64,000 bases of DNA from Siphonodentalium dalli (Eukaryota; Mollusca; Scaphopoda; Gadilida; Siphonodentaliidae), in assembly GCA_032622095.1 (NCBI GenBank), contig CP136065.1, forward strand, positions 243,083,530 through 243,147,529. The letters are read 5' to 3'. Position 1 is the first letter of the stretch. Every line of letters begins with the position of its first letter. The notes under the pieces were generated by a model. That model searched no databases, had not been told where the DNA came from, and saw only the letters and a list, made by a program, of their open reading frames with translations. Of this stretch, positions 1 to 12,800 are shown piece after piece. Made by a program: the position numbers and the translations under genes.

Positions 1-906
1 GACTTTGGTTAGAAATGCCACCAAGTGGTTTACAACATACCAGTATAGCGCTCGCAATCTTCGCCTCTCTAAATTTCGGGTTTGAATGGGTCACGTTGAT
101 TTACTCTCCACAAAATCGCCACGGCGTTGAGTATTTTGCTTAACGCTCACTATTTGTGTGCTGTATAAACAAACCCGCGGCTCACACAAATTTTTTTTTT
201 ATAATATCACATTCATTTTATCATTATAGTATACTATTAGTAAATTCTTGCGGAAATTTTCACAATTTGTAACTCTAGGTTATTTCTAAAGTATAGCATA
301 TAAAGAAGGCCATAGTGCATTTAAGGTGTTTAATATATACGATGTATTAATGTATGGTTCACATACATGTGGAATTAGAGGCCTTTCAAAATAATGATTA
401 TTATTATATTACATAAACTGACGCAAATCTTCTGATACATATTTATTAATCTGCAGAATAACGAAAATAGATAGACTTTGTTCTTATTTCTATTGATGAT
501 AACACTCCAGTGATATTTCGCGTGTTGAAACCATTATTATATAAATATTACTGTCACAATGCAAGTCATTTTGTGAACAACGATCGCCAAATTCAATTCC
601 AAATCAACTGAATTAGTTGAAAATCTGTGTTTTCTGGAATATTTGTCATTGTTCTGACTTTTATAATGTCCATTTCCATGAATTGATCAGAATTTGCTCA
701 ATTATTTGACGATAAAGTGGCTGGCGATGTAAAAGAAATGCATACATAACATACATGTTGTTTTTAACATGCGAAATCGCAACACTGGATTATCAATACT
801 AAAATTAATATAATAGACTACGTATTTGTCCACGGCATTCCCAGTGACGATGGTTGCACATATGTTTTATGATATGTCCCATTACGAAGGATGCTCATAT
901 ACTATA
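1..906. other. AT-rich stretch, no gene seen
   Basis: No ORF, splice-bounded exon or recognisable repeat family was found. On the minus strand this lies downstream of the last astacin exon found, so it may be intron or 3' flank of that gene. Confidence 0.4.
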
Positions 907-910
907 TTAA

Positions 911-1404
911 AGGTACGGTTGGCCTTGGCGGTGGGTATCATGTGATAATATTTCCACCCATCAAAAACCGCCACAAACAGAAAGAACATCAAAATGTAGA
1001 CAGACTTTGTCCGTATACAAATAAGAAATATCGCATAAACAGTATGTTATTGTCATTTGTTTGACCATTGTTATGTAAACAAAAGCATAAAAAGTTACTT
1101 TTCTGGTGTTTGTTTATATTATGATGGTAAACACAAAGAGCGTTCTTTGTTGCTGAATTCCTGATATGGAACTAATAAAGAGCGTTTATATCATTTGTGT
1201 GTGATTAGCCAGTGACACTGTGCTGTCTTCTGTAACACAATCAGGCTCTTGCGTATGTAAAATATAGTAAGTCTTTATGATAGCATGCTTTTTAGGCGAT
1301 GGTCATGGTATATATGAACGAAACTGTATGCGTTTTAATGTTTGTCTGTTTACGGTGTTTGGAACAAATATGAATATTTTCGACAACTAAGGCCAACCGT
1401 GCCT
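911..1404 (+). mobile_element. 494-bp MITE, copy 1, TTAA-flanked
   Basis: Flanked by TTAA on both sides (907-910 and 1405-1408). The termini are inverted: AGGTACGGTTGGCCTT at the left and AAGGCCAACCGTGCCT at the right. It has no coding capacity. A second full-length copy of exactly the same length sits inverted at 3755-4248. TTAA target sites suggest piggyBac-type mobilisation, but the termini are not the usual CCCTTT, so the superfamily is uncertain. Confidence 0.85.
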
Positions 1405-2005
1405 TTAAGGAACTGCGTGATCCTGTGAATTCTACTGAATACTAATCATATTGAACAGTTCGGAAGAAATTATCAATTATAGTAGTTGACGCAACAAATA
1501 ATAAAAAATCAATAGAACATGTGTTATATCTGAAGAAAAATTGAACAGACCAAACATTACAATATTAGATCCAGCAATGTTCATTGTCATAATGAGGGAC
1601 CGGGCTGTCAAGATAAAAAACATAACGCGCATTACTATCATGTCTTGTCATGTCATTGTATGTCTGTCGAACTGGAAATTGCATGTGTGGTGTTACACGT
1701 TTCACTACATATGACAAGATAAATAGTTAAGTGTGTAGCACATTGAATGTAATTACCAGTTCGACTTAAATGGAATGAAGGTCAAGGGCCTACATCTATG
1801 CTATTGTCGAGCATTGTCGTTTGTATTGGTACCTAAACCAGGTGTAAATATCCAAGTAAATCATAGCCTTCCATCTTTCATCTCCACATTATGGGTACAC
1901 TGTACATCGCTCATTTTGAGTAGTTATGGTTGAAGGTATGGGTTAAGCATATGCATTTTCGATCCTGGTCATATACCACGAATTGAGACTTTGGGTACTT
2001 GCATC

Positions 2006-2457
2006 AAATTTGTGACACGCCATATCAAATCCAGTCGGAAGTCGTGATTTTTTTACCCTGTGCCAATGCATTATCTTATATATGCGAGTCGACCATAGGT
2101 CGCCTCGCATATATAAGAGAATGCATTGGCCTAACAATTTTTTACAATTTTAATACTTTTTTCTTGTATTCTTTAACAATTTTATAATTTCACCCATACA
2201 GAGCCCCAGACAAACATGAGCAGACGACACTCTTCTATATGCTTCTATGTGGGGCTCCCTGCATGGTAATGGATGTTTTTTTTATTTTATGTCCTAAAAA
2301 TTGTAAGAAACATTTATTTAAAAAACATGATCACAAATTGTTAGGCCAATGTATTCTCTTATATATGCGAGACGACTCGCATATATAAGAGAATGCATTG
2401 GCACAGGGTAAAAAAATCCCGACTTCCGACTGGATTTGATATGGCGGGTCACATTTA
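2006..2457. mobile_element. Foldback MITE with two palindromic hairpins
   Basis: Long inverted arms start near TGTGACACGCCATATC (left) and end GATATGGCGGGTCACA (right). Each arm includes a near-perfect palindrome built on CCAATGCATTCTCTTATATA and TGCGAGTCGACC. The centre holds a smaller hairpin with GAGCCCC/GGGGCTC ends. It lies about 43 bp on the intronic side of the donor of the astacin zinc-site exon. Confidence 0.8.
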
Positions 2458-2499
2458 GCGTTAAAACATGCTGTTATGTTTTCTAAATCTACTACTTAC

Positions 2500-2703
2500 A
2501 TATCTTCCATAATGCATGACGCTGTAGTAGTCATATGTTGTACCGTAGTGGGATGCCTCTGAAGCGCTGTACTTATCAAACTGGTCTGCGTTTGTTGGTT
2601 CAACGTTCCCGTAATTTATTGTGACAAAGTCGTCTCGATCTGGACTACACTGTTCATGGTTCAATCCGAGTGCATGACCCAATTCATGCACGATGACTTC
2701 TTT
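2500..2703 (-). CDS. Astacin metalloprotease gene, zinc-binding and Met-turn exon
   Basis: The acceptor is TTGACACAG and the donor GTAAGT. The 68 codons are in phase 0 at both ends. Residues 6-17 are HELGHALGLNHE, the HExxHxxGxxH zinc site with catalytic Glu7. Residues 60-66 are YSVMHYG, the Met-turn with the fifth zinc ligand Tyr65. Residues 16-24 read HEQCSPDRD where family members usually have HEQxRPDRD, so the conserved Arg is Ser here and an extra Cys precedes it. All catalytic residues are intact, so the enzyme looks competent. The C-terminal part (the FS...PTI...LY-C region) should follow at lower coordinates but I did not find it in 1-2499; it probably lies beyond the left edge. Confidence 0.95.
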
Positions 2704-3754
2704 CTGTGTCAAAAAGAGTCATATCGTCATGTGCTGATATGTACATATATATCATTTGTTCACGCATACCGAAGCAAGAAATAAAATTGTTGTCTTCATA
2801 GTCACACTCGTGTGTTTAGATTTCGTTACAAATACTAGGTTACTACATGTAGATCGTCAATTTTAGTATTTGTACCATCGATGATTGCCATACCGCTCAC
2901 TCGTTGTGACTATCGTATAATTGATTCCGGGAACCATACATATATACTAATATACCAACAAAGAAGCCAAGTGTTAATATCATAACGTATGACTATTTAA
3001 ATAATCAGTTATAACTAATATAAATGTAAATACACATGGATACCCATTGCGTTCGTTAACAGGGAGATAGCTTTTAGGAAAACTAGTATATGTGATGAAT
3101 AATGTGCAGGGTAGTAAAGTTGAGTTACATGCACAATACATGTGCACATGGCATTTTATCTGTAAGTATAAATGTTACTGGTTTTACTAACGAAAATAGC
3201 TGTGTGACGATTGCCTGGCACATTCAGGTGACCATCGGGGATAGCATAACAAAACAGCTTAACGACCATTTATTTCCATTATGGTCCATTTAACGAGCAT
3301 CATAAATTTCACATGAGAGGAATATGAATTTCATACTCTATTTATCATATGACTCGAATAGAGTTGATGTTCATGTGAAGTAATACGTTGACAAGGCAGA
3401 AATTTGTTAATCTAAAATAATTAATGTTAATCAATCGCGTGCCGGAGTCGATTCACGGCGATACTACGCTAGTGTATGCATCCACATACAACATCGAGTT
3501 ATGCTTGCATTTAATGTTTCGCAGAAACATGTTATTCAAATTGCATATAGTACATAATTGTTTAGATAATCGTTAATAAAGTATACATATGTGTATCGGG
3601 ACGATTTAGATCTATAAGATGACATCGTCATGGCTACTTCCACTAACTTCCCATAAAATACAAGTTCGTTGACTTCCAAATACAATCGCAGGGCATTTTC
3701 ATCGTGCCAGGAATGTCATCAGGGTGAAGTTTGGAACAAAACAAAGATGTTTAA

Positions 3755-4248
3755 AGGCACGTGCGGCCTTAATTGTCGAAAATATTCATATTTGTTCCAA
3801 ACACCGTAAACAGAAAAACATTAAAACACATACAGTTCCGTTCATATATACCATGACCATCACGTAAACAGCATGTTATCATAAAGACCTACTATATTTT
3901 ACCTAAGCAAGAGCCTGATTGTGTTACAGAAGACAGCACAATGATACTGGCTAATCACACACAAATGGCATAAACGCTCTTTATTAGTTCCATATCAGGT
4001 ATTCACCAACAAAGAACGCTCTTTATGTTTACCATCATAATATAAACAATCACCAGAAAAGTAACTTTTCATGCTTTTGTTTACATAACAATGGTCAAGC
4101 ATATGACCATAACATACTGTTTATGCGATATTTCTTATTTGTATACGGACAAAGTCTATCTACATTTTGATGTTCTTTCTGTTTGTGGCGGTTTTTGACG
4201 GGTGGAGATATTTTCACAGGATACCCACCGCCAAGGCCAACCGTGTCT
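3755..4248 (-). mobile_element. 494-bp MITE, copy 2, inverted relative to copy 1
   Basis: Reverse-complement relative of 911-1404, same length, with TTAA at 3751-3754 and 4249-4252. Internal motifs shared by both copies include AATAAAGAGCGTTTAT and GGCGGTTTTTGA (in one orientation or the other). It lies in the large astacin intron. The short ORFs here (4095-4301, 4167-4427) merely run through the MITE. Confidence 0.85.
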
Positions 4249-5219
4249 TTAATTCGATACCACATAAGGTACAACAAGGAATTATATTTCACTCGAATCA
4301 AATTGTAAATTCATTATTCGGCGTTTGGACGTATATTTTAGGGTTTTTAGTGCCTGGTGTTGTCTTAAGCCATTTATTCCATCGCATCGTATGCAATAGG
4401 GTTAGAAAAGCACTTAGTCAAATGTGAATATAGACATGAGATGTAGAGATATGAACCATATATTAAGTGTGAGGCATTCGTCAGAAAGATGAGCGGTAAC
4501 TTGACACATTAGAATTACAGCAATCCGACAACCATCTAACAAGTCTAGAAGATAGGCTAAATAAGTTACTAATATTTGTGACCTCGATTATTGCAAGTAT
4601 CTTATATGGAAATATGGAACATAAGAGTCAGATTGATTAGTTGCATCAATAAAGATGATGAAGATGAAATGGGATGTGCTATTTTAGTATTAGTCAAACG
4701 CAACTTCGATGTAATGTAATAGACGTGTATATGATTCCGCAACATGGCAGTGTGGCTTCTGGGAAGGAAATGCTTATAATATGTTTCTTTGAGTGTAACC
4801 ATCACGCTGAATCTCGGTTAAAACATTACAATTATATTATGCAATATAATATTAACTCCGTAGAAATACTTATTTTTTAAGAACCCCGAACTGACTGGTA
4901 CTGAGAATATTGATACTTGAAATGCTGTACATTCTCATAAGAAGATTCAGAGTAGTTGATATAATCTTTACAATTTATCTATGGCATATCACACCTAGAA
5001 TCTACTTAAAATTAATTTGATCACACACAAGACGACGTAATGGAGGAAGCACAGTCATAAACACATATACAAACGGACTTAATTGGTAATGCTCGTTATT
5101 ATCCGCCGCTTTTGGGCAACAGAAGCAGTCCTTCATTTCTTTTCTAGGCTGACAAAAATGTCCAAATGTGAAACTCGTCAAAACATCCTCTTTTATGGAT
5201 GTCGATATACGGATAATAA

Positions 5220-5300
5220 AGCCACGTGGCGGTTTGCGCTCCAAAATACGAATAATATTGCTCGCTTTTGAATTTGTCCCGGTATCGAAATAGGTCGATA
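5220..5300 (+). repeat. Interspersed repeat with CGGTTTGCGCTCCAAAATAC core
   Basis: The segment GTGGCGGTTTGCGCTCC, then AAAATACGAATAATATT and a following GGTATCGAAATAGG, recurs at 56862-56935 in the same orientation and at about 45380-45470 inverted. No termini or coding content could be defined. Confidence 0.6.
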
Positions 5301-5839
5301 TATATCTTAACTACCTTTCTACGAGCATTCTGTAACCAAAAAAGATACATTAAAATAATGAAAAATGCATATATGAACAAGGTGTTTGGGTCCCAAACAA
5401 AACACAGCCATTGCACGGCATGGAACAGAAAAGAGGGTTTCGTGTTATTATATTCCTAATATGGTAGCAATAAAGAGCGTTTTCCTGACTTCGGACAGAA
5501 ATTGAACAAGCTGGGAAATGGTTGTGACTTGGCAAGTGTTTTTCAAAGAATATGAGGAATGCATGCCAATATTTATTTTATGTATCGACCTATCATATCC
5601 ATCCCTCCAAATTACGTAAACACTATAGGTTCGAATGAGCCATGTCCGTTTAATACCTCTTATTCATTTAAAAATATTACAAAAAAATTACCTTTTTTTT
5701 ATCGAAACCTAAATCTTCAGGGAATATGCCATTTGTGTATAGATGAATATTATGGTTGTGGTTGCTTCATTCCGTCTTACGTACGATCATATTATAATCT
5801 ATTTTATATTTTGGACCTTGTTTAACATGTGATATATCA

Positions 5840-5948
5840 GGTATGCCCCTGTAAAGCCACTGACGGAGTGGAAAATTGTTGGTGAATAACACCACTCTCA
5901 CCATTGTTATGAGAGTTCTGTTATTCACCAACAAAGTAGGGGCATGTA
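5840..5948. mobile_element. Small foldback element
   Basis: Outer arms ATGCCCCTG and TAGGGGCATG enclose inner arms TTGTTGGTGAATAAC and GTTATTCACCAACAA, with ACTCTCA/TGAGAGT closer to the loop. It is about 100 bp and non-coding. A target duplication was not recognised. Confidence 0.55.
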
Positions 5949-5962
5949 ATTTGTATTATTAA

Positions 5963-6308
5963 CCCTTTACCCAACAGAACGGCCCTGTGCCAATGCATTC
6001 TCTTATATATGCGAGTCGACCATAGGTCGCCTCGCATATATAAGAGAATGCATTGGCTTAACACATTAAAAATTAAAAAATTGTTAAAGAATGTAAGAAA
6101 AAATGGTAAAAAGTGTTAAAAACAGATTTGTTTAGGCCAATGCATTCTCTTATATGTGGTCGACTCGCATATATAAGAGAATGCATTGGCACAGGGCATA
6201 ACTGTAACCATCACAATGTGGTCAATGAGCCGGTTCCAATGATATCCATATTTGTATGGTTTTATTGAGACAGACCCAAGATAATTTAGGCTGTTGCAGC
6301 TTTATTTG
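5963..6308 (+). mobile_element. piggyBac-type MITE, right-truncated copy
   Basis: TTAA at 5959-5962 is followed by CCCTTTACCCAACAGAAC, the same left end as the complete copy at 22814. Two palindromic modules (about 5985-6058 and 6134-6191) follow. Similarity to the complete copy stops after CTTTATTTG near 6308, so the right terminal repeat is lost. Confidence 0.75.
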
Positions 6309-6552
6309 ATGAGTCAACCCGTAACTTCTAGCTGTGTCGACTCGTAACCGACATAGCCATGTTCGTACCCTCCGCTTTTATTTAGAATAAAAAACCAAAA
6401 TTCCAACCAGTGATTTACATGACACCATCCAAACACGTGCGCAAACCAGGGTACAAGCTGGACCAGTATATCAAAATCGGTGAACTTATTCAGACTATTT
6501 TTTCTTTAAGCATGGATTTATTACAAAAGTGATTGCATAACAAGGGCTAATC

Positions 6553-6731
6553 TACGACAGCGTACAACCGCCACCTCCTCTTTTGTTACTAACTTGATTA
6601 AACAAGTTACTAACTTGTTTAATCAAGTTAGCTAACTTGTTTAAACAAGTTACTAACTTGTTTAATCCAGTTACTAACTTGTTTAATCAAGTTAGTAACA
6701 AAAGAGGAGGTGGCGGTTCTACGCTGTCGTA
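6553..6731. mobile_element. 179-bp palindromic MITE with 6-bp target duplication
   Basis: The arms TACGACAGCG and CGCTGTCGTA are followed inward by AACCGCCACCTCCTC on the left and GAGGAGGTGGCGGTT on the right. The centre is a short tandem series of GTTACTAACTTGTTTAATCA. CTAATC occurs immediately outside both ends (6547-6552, 6732-6737), fitting a 6-bp target duplication. No coding potential. Confidence 0.8.
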
Positions 6732-6854
6732 CTAATCACTCCGAATGTCCTCACATCCCTGGTATATATAACTATACTCTGAAAACATTGGAGACGAACG
6801 AACACAATGTATATGCATATATATTAAGAACAACCAATGGAGAAAAGAAATGGC

Positions 6855-9800
6855 GATGACAGTGAAGAGATAGGTACGCGATGACAGTGAAGAGATAGGT
6901 ACGCGATGAGAGTGAAGAGATAGGTACGCGATGAGCGTGAAGAGATAGGTACGCGATGACAGTGAAGAGATAGGTACGCGATGACAGTGAAGAGATAGGT
7001 ACGCGATGACAGTGAAGAGATAGGTACGCGATGATAGTGAAGAGATAGGTACGCGATGACAGTGAAGAGATAGGTACGCGATGATAGTGAAGAGATAGGT
7101 ACGCGATGATAGTGAAGAGATAGGTACGCGATGACAGTGAACAGATAGGTACGCGATGACAGTGAAGAGATAGGTACGCGATGAGAGTGAAGAGATAGGT
7201 ACGCGATGACAGTGAAGAGATAGGTACGCGATGACAGTGAAGAGATAGGTACGCGATGAGAGTGAAGAGATAGGTACGCGATGACAGTGAAGAGATAGGT
7301 ACGCGATGAGTGTGAAGAGATAGGTACGCGATGACAGTGAAGAGATAGGTACGCGATGACAGTGAAGAGATAGGTACGCGATGACAGTGAAGAGATAGGT
7401 ACGCGATGAGAGTGAAGAGATAGGTACGCGATGAGAGTGAAGAGATAGGTACGCGATGATAGTGAAGAGATTGGTACGCGATGATAGTGAAGAGATTGGT
7501 ACGCGATGACAGTGAAGAGATTGGTACGCGATGATAGTGAAGAGATAGGTACGCGATGACAGTGAAGAGATAGGTACGCGATGACAGTGAAGAGATAGGT
7601 ACGCGATGACAGTGAAGAGATAGGTACGCGATGAGAGTGAAGAGATAGGTACGCGATGACAGTGAAGAGATAGGTACGCGATGATAGTGAAGAGATAGGT
7701 ACGCGATGACAGTGAAGAGATAGGTACGCGATGAGTGTGAAGAGATAGGTACGCGATGACAGTGAAGAGATAGGTACGCGATGACAGTGAAGAGATAGGT
7801 ACGCGATGACAGTGAAGAGATAGGTACGCGATGAGAGTGAAGAGATAGGTACGCGATGAGTGTGAAGAGATAGGTACGCGATGATAGTGAAGAGATAGGT
7901 ACGCGATGACAGTGAAGAGATAGGTACGCGATGAGTGTGAAGAGATAGGTACGCGATGACAGTGAAGAGATAGGTACGCGATGAGTGTGAAGAGATAGGT
8001 ACGCGATGACAGTGAAGAGATAGGTACGCGATGAGTGTGAAGAGATAGGTACGCGATGACAGTGAAGAGATAGGTACGCGATGACAGTGAAGAGATAGGT
8101 ACGCGATGAGAGTGAAGAGATAGGTACGCGATGAGAGTGAAGAGATAGGTACGCGATGAGTGTGAAGAGATAGGTACGCGATGACAGTGAATAGATAGGT
8201 ACGCGATGACAGTGAAGAGATAGGTACGCGATGACAGTGAAGAGATAGGTACGCGATGTTGAGTGAAGAGATAGGTACGCGATGAGAGTGAAGAGATAGG
8301 TACGCGATGAGAGTGAAGAGATAGGTACGCGATGACAGTGAAGAGATAGGTACGCGATGTTGAGTGAAGAGATAGGTACGCGATGAGAGTGAAGAGATAG
8401 GTACGCGATGAGAGTGAAGAGATAGGTACGCGATGACAGTGAAGAGATAGGTACGCGATAACAGTGAAGAGATAGGTACGCGATGAGCGTGAATAGATAG
8501 GTACGCGATGACAGTGAAGAGATAGGTACGCGATGTTGAGTGAAGAGATAGGTACGCGATGAGAGTGAAGAGATAGGTACGCGATGACAGTGAAGAGATA
8601 GGTACGCGATGAGAGTGAAGAGATAGGTACGCGATGTTGAGTGAAGAGATAGGTACGCGATGAGAGTGAAGAGATAGGTACGCGATGAGAGTGAAGAGAT
8701 AGGTACGCGATGACAGTGAAGAGATAGGTACGCGATGACAGTGAAGAGATAGGTACGCGATGAGCGTGAAGAGATAGGTACGCGATGAGAGTGAAGAGAT
8801 AGGTACGCGATGACAGTGAAGAGATAGGTACGCGATGAGAGTGAAGAGATAGGTACGCGATGAGAGTGAAGAGATAGGTACGCGATGACAGTGAAGAGAT
8901 AGGTACGCGATGAGAGTGAAGAGATAGGTACGCGATGACAGTGAAGAGATAGGTACGCGATGAGAGTGAAGAGATAGGTACGCGATGAGAGTGAAGAGAT
9001 AGGTACGCGATGAGAGTGGAGAGATAGGTACGCGATGAGAGTGAAGAGATAGGTACGCGATGACAGTGAAGAGATAGGTACGCGATGACAGTGAAGAGAT
9101 AGGTACGCGATGAGCGTGAAGAGATAGGTACGCGATGAGAGTGAAGAGATAGGTACGCGATGAGAGTGAAGAGATAGGTACGCGATGAGAGTGAAGAGAT
9201 AGGTACGCGATGACAGTGAAGAGATAGGTACGCGATGAGAGTGAAGAGATAGGTACGCGATGAGAGTGAAGAGATAGGTACGCGATGACAGTGAAGAGAT
9301 AGGTACGCGATGAGAGTGAAGAGATAGGTACGCGATGACAGTGAAGAGATAGGTACGCGATGAGAGTGAAGAGATAGGTACGCGATGAGAGTGGAGAGAT
9401 AGGTACGCGATGAGAGTGGAGAGATAGGTACGCGATGAGAGTGAAGAGATAGGTACGCGATGACAGTGGAGAGATAGGTACGCGATGAGAGTGAAGAGAT
9501 AGGTACGCGATGAGAGTGGAGAGATAGGTACGCGATGACAGTGGAGAGATAGGTACGCGATGACAGTGGAGAGATAGGTACGCGATGAGAGTGAAGAGAT
9601 AGGTACGCGATGAGAGTGAAGAGATAGGTACGCGATGAGAGTGAAGAGATAGGTACGCGATGACAGTGAAGAGATAGGTACGCGATGAGCGTGAAGAGAT
9701 AGGTACGCGATGAGCGTGAAGAGATAGGTACGCGATGAGAGTGAAGAGATAGGTACGCGATGAGAGTGAAGAGATAGGTACGCGATGTTGAGTGAAGAGA

Positions 9801-12800
9801 TAGGTACGCGATGAGAGTGAAGAGATAGGTACGCGATGTTGAGTGAAGAGATAGGTACGCGATGAGAGTGAAGAGATAGGTACGCGATGAGCGTGAAGAG
9901 ATAGGTATTCGATGAGAGTGAAGAGATAGGTACGCGATGAGAGTGAAGAGATAGGTACGCGATGAGAGTGAAGAGAAAGGTACGCGATGAGAGTGAAGAG
10001 ATAGGTACGCGATGAGAGTGAAGAGAAAGGTACGCGATGAGAGTGAAGAGATAGGTACGCGATGACAGTGGAGAGATAGGTACGCGATGAGAGTGAAGAG
10101 ATAGGTACGCGATGAGAGTGAAGAGATAGGTACGCGATGAGAGTGAAGAGATAGGTACGCGATGAGAGTGAAGAGATAGGTACGCGATGACAGTGAAGAG
10201 ATAGGTACGCGATGAGAGTGAAGAGATAGGTACGCGATGAGAGTGAAGAGATAGGTACGCGATGAGAGTGAAGAGATAGGTACGCGATGAGCGTGAAGAG
10301 ATAGGTATTCGATGAGAGTGAAGAGATAGGTACGCGATGAGAGTGAAGAGATAGGTACGCGATGAGAGTGAAGAGAAAGGTACGCGATGAGAGTGAAGAG
10401 ATAGGTACGCGATGACAGTGAAGAGATAGGTACGCGATGAGAGTGAAGAGATAGGTACGCGATGAGAGTGAAGAGATAGGTACGCGATGAGAGTGAAGAG
10501 AAAGGTACGCGATGAGAGTGAAGAGAAAGGTACGCGATGAGAGTGAAGAGATAGGTACGCGATGAGAGTGAAGAGATAGGTACGCGATGAGAGTGAAGAG
10601 AAAGGTACGCGATGAGAGTGAAGAGAAAGGTACGCGATGAAAGTGAAGAGATAGGTACGCGATGAGAGTGAAGAGATAGGTACGCGATGAGAGTGAAGAG
10701 ATAGGTACGCGATGACAGTGAAGAGATAGGTACGCGATGAGAGTGAAGAGATAGGTACGCGATGAGAGTGAAGAGATAGGTACGCGATGAGAGTGAAGAG
10801 ATAGGTACGCGATGAGAGTGAAGAGATAGGTACGCGATGACAGTGAAGAGATAGGTACGCGATGACAGTGGAGAGATAGGTACGCGATGAGAGTGGAGAG
10901 ATAGGTACGCGATGAGAGTGAAGAGATAGGTACGCGATGAGAGTGAAGAGATAGGTACGCGATGAGAGTGAAGAGATAGGCACGCGATGAGAGTGAAGAG
11001 ATAGGTACGCGATGAGAGTGAAGAGATAGGTACGCGATGACAGTGAAGAGATAGGTACGCGATGACAGTGGAGAGATAGGTACGCGATGAGAGTGAAGAG
11101 ATAGGTACGCGATGAGAGTGAAGAGATAGGTACGCGATGAGAGTGAAGAGATAGGTACGCGATGAGAGTGAAGAGAAAGGTACGCGATGAGAGTGAAGAG
11201 ATAGGTACGCGATGAGAGTGGAGAGATAGGTACGCGATGAGAGTGAAGAGATAGGTACGCGATGAGAGTGAAGAGATAGGTACGCGATGAGAGTGAAGAG
11301 ATAGGTACGCGATGACAGTGAAGAGATAGGTACGCGATGAGAGTGAAGAGATAGGTACGCGATGAGAGTGAAGAGATAGGTACGCGATGACAGTGAAGAG
11401 ATAGGTACGCGATGACAGTGAAGAGATAGGTACGCGATGAGAGTGAAGAGATAGGTACGCGATGACAGTGAAGAGATAGGTACGCGATGACAGTGAAGAG
11501 ATAGGTACGCGATGACAGTGAAGAGATAGGTACGCGATGAGAGTGAAGAGATAGGTACGCGATGACAGTGAAGAGATAGGTACGCGATGAGAGTGAAGAG
11601 ATAGGTACGCGATGAGAGTGAAGAGATAGGTACGCGATGACAGTGAAGAGATAGGTACGCGATGACAGTGAAGAGATAGGTACGCGATGAGAGTGAAGAG
11701 ATAGGTACGCGATGAGAGTGAAGAGAAAGGTACGCGATGACAGTGAAGAGATAGGTACGCGATGACAGTGAAGAGATAGGTACGCGATGACAGTGAAGAG
11801 ATAGGTACGCGATGAGAGTGAAGAGATAGGTACGCGATGACAGTGAAGAGATAGGTACGCGATGAGAGTGAAGAGATAGGTACGCGATGAGAGTGAAGAG
11901 ATAGGTACGCGATGAGAGTGAAGAGAAAGGTACGCGATGAGAGTGAAGAGATGGGTACGCGATGAGAGTGAAGAGATAGGTACGCGATGAGAGTGAAGAG
12001 ATAGGTACGCGATGAGAGTGAAGAGATAGGTACGCGATGAGAGTGAAGAGATAGGTACGCGATGAGAGTGAAGAGATAGGTACGCGATGAGAGTGAAGAG
12101 ATAGGTACGCGATGAGAGTGAAGAGATAGGTACGCGATGAGAGTGAAGAGATAGGTACGCGATGAGAGTGAAGAGATAGGTACGCGATGACAGTGAAGAG
12201 ATAGGTACGCGATGACAGTGAAGAGATAGGTACGCGATGAGAGTGAAGAGATAGGTACGCGATGAGAGTGAAGAGATAGGTACGCGATGAGAGTGAAGAG
12301 ATAGGTACGCGATGACAGTGAAGAGATAGGTACGCGATGATAGTGAAGAGATAGGTACGCGATGACAGTGAAGAGATAGGTACGCGATGAGAGTGAAGAG
12401 ATAGGTACGCGATGACAGTGAAGGGATAGGTACGCGATTAGAGTGAAGAGATGGGTACGCGATGACAGTGAAGAGATAGGTACGCGATGAGAGTGAAGAG
12501 ATAGGTACGCGATGAGAGTGAAGAGATAGGTACGCGATGAGAGTGAAGAGATAGGTACGCGATGAGAGTGAAGAGATAGGTACGCGATGAGAGTGAAGAG
12601 ATAGGTACGCGATGACAGTGAAGAGATAGGTACGCGATGACAGTGAAGAGATAGGTACGCGATGAGAGTGAAGAGATAGGTACGCGATGAGAGTGAAGAG
12701 ATAGGTACGCGATGAGAGTGAAGAGATAGGTACGCGATGAGAGGTTAGAGATAGGTACGCGATGACAGTGAAGAGATAGGTACGCGATGAGAGTGAAGAG

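Noticed and set aside
1-2499. C-terminal astacin exon
   Set aside because: I looked for the FS...PTI and LY-C patterns on the minus strand and for AG-bounded blocks. The candidates (e.g. near 1600) did not match the family.
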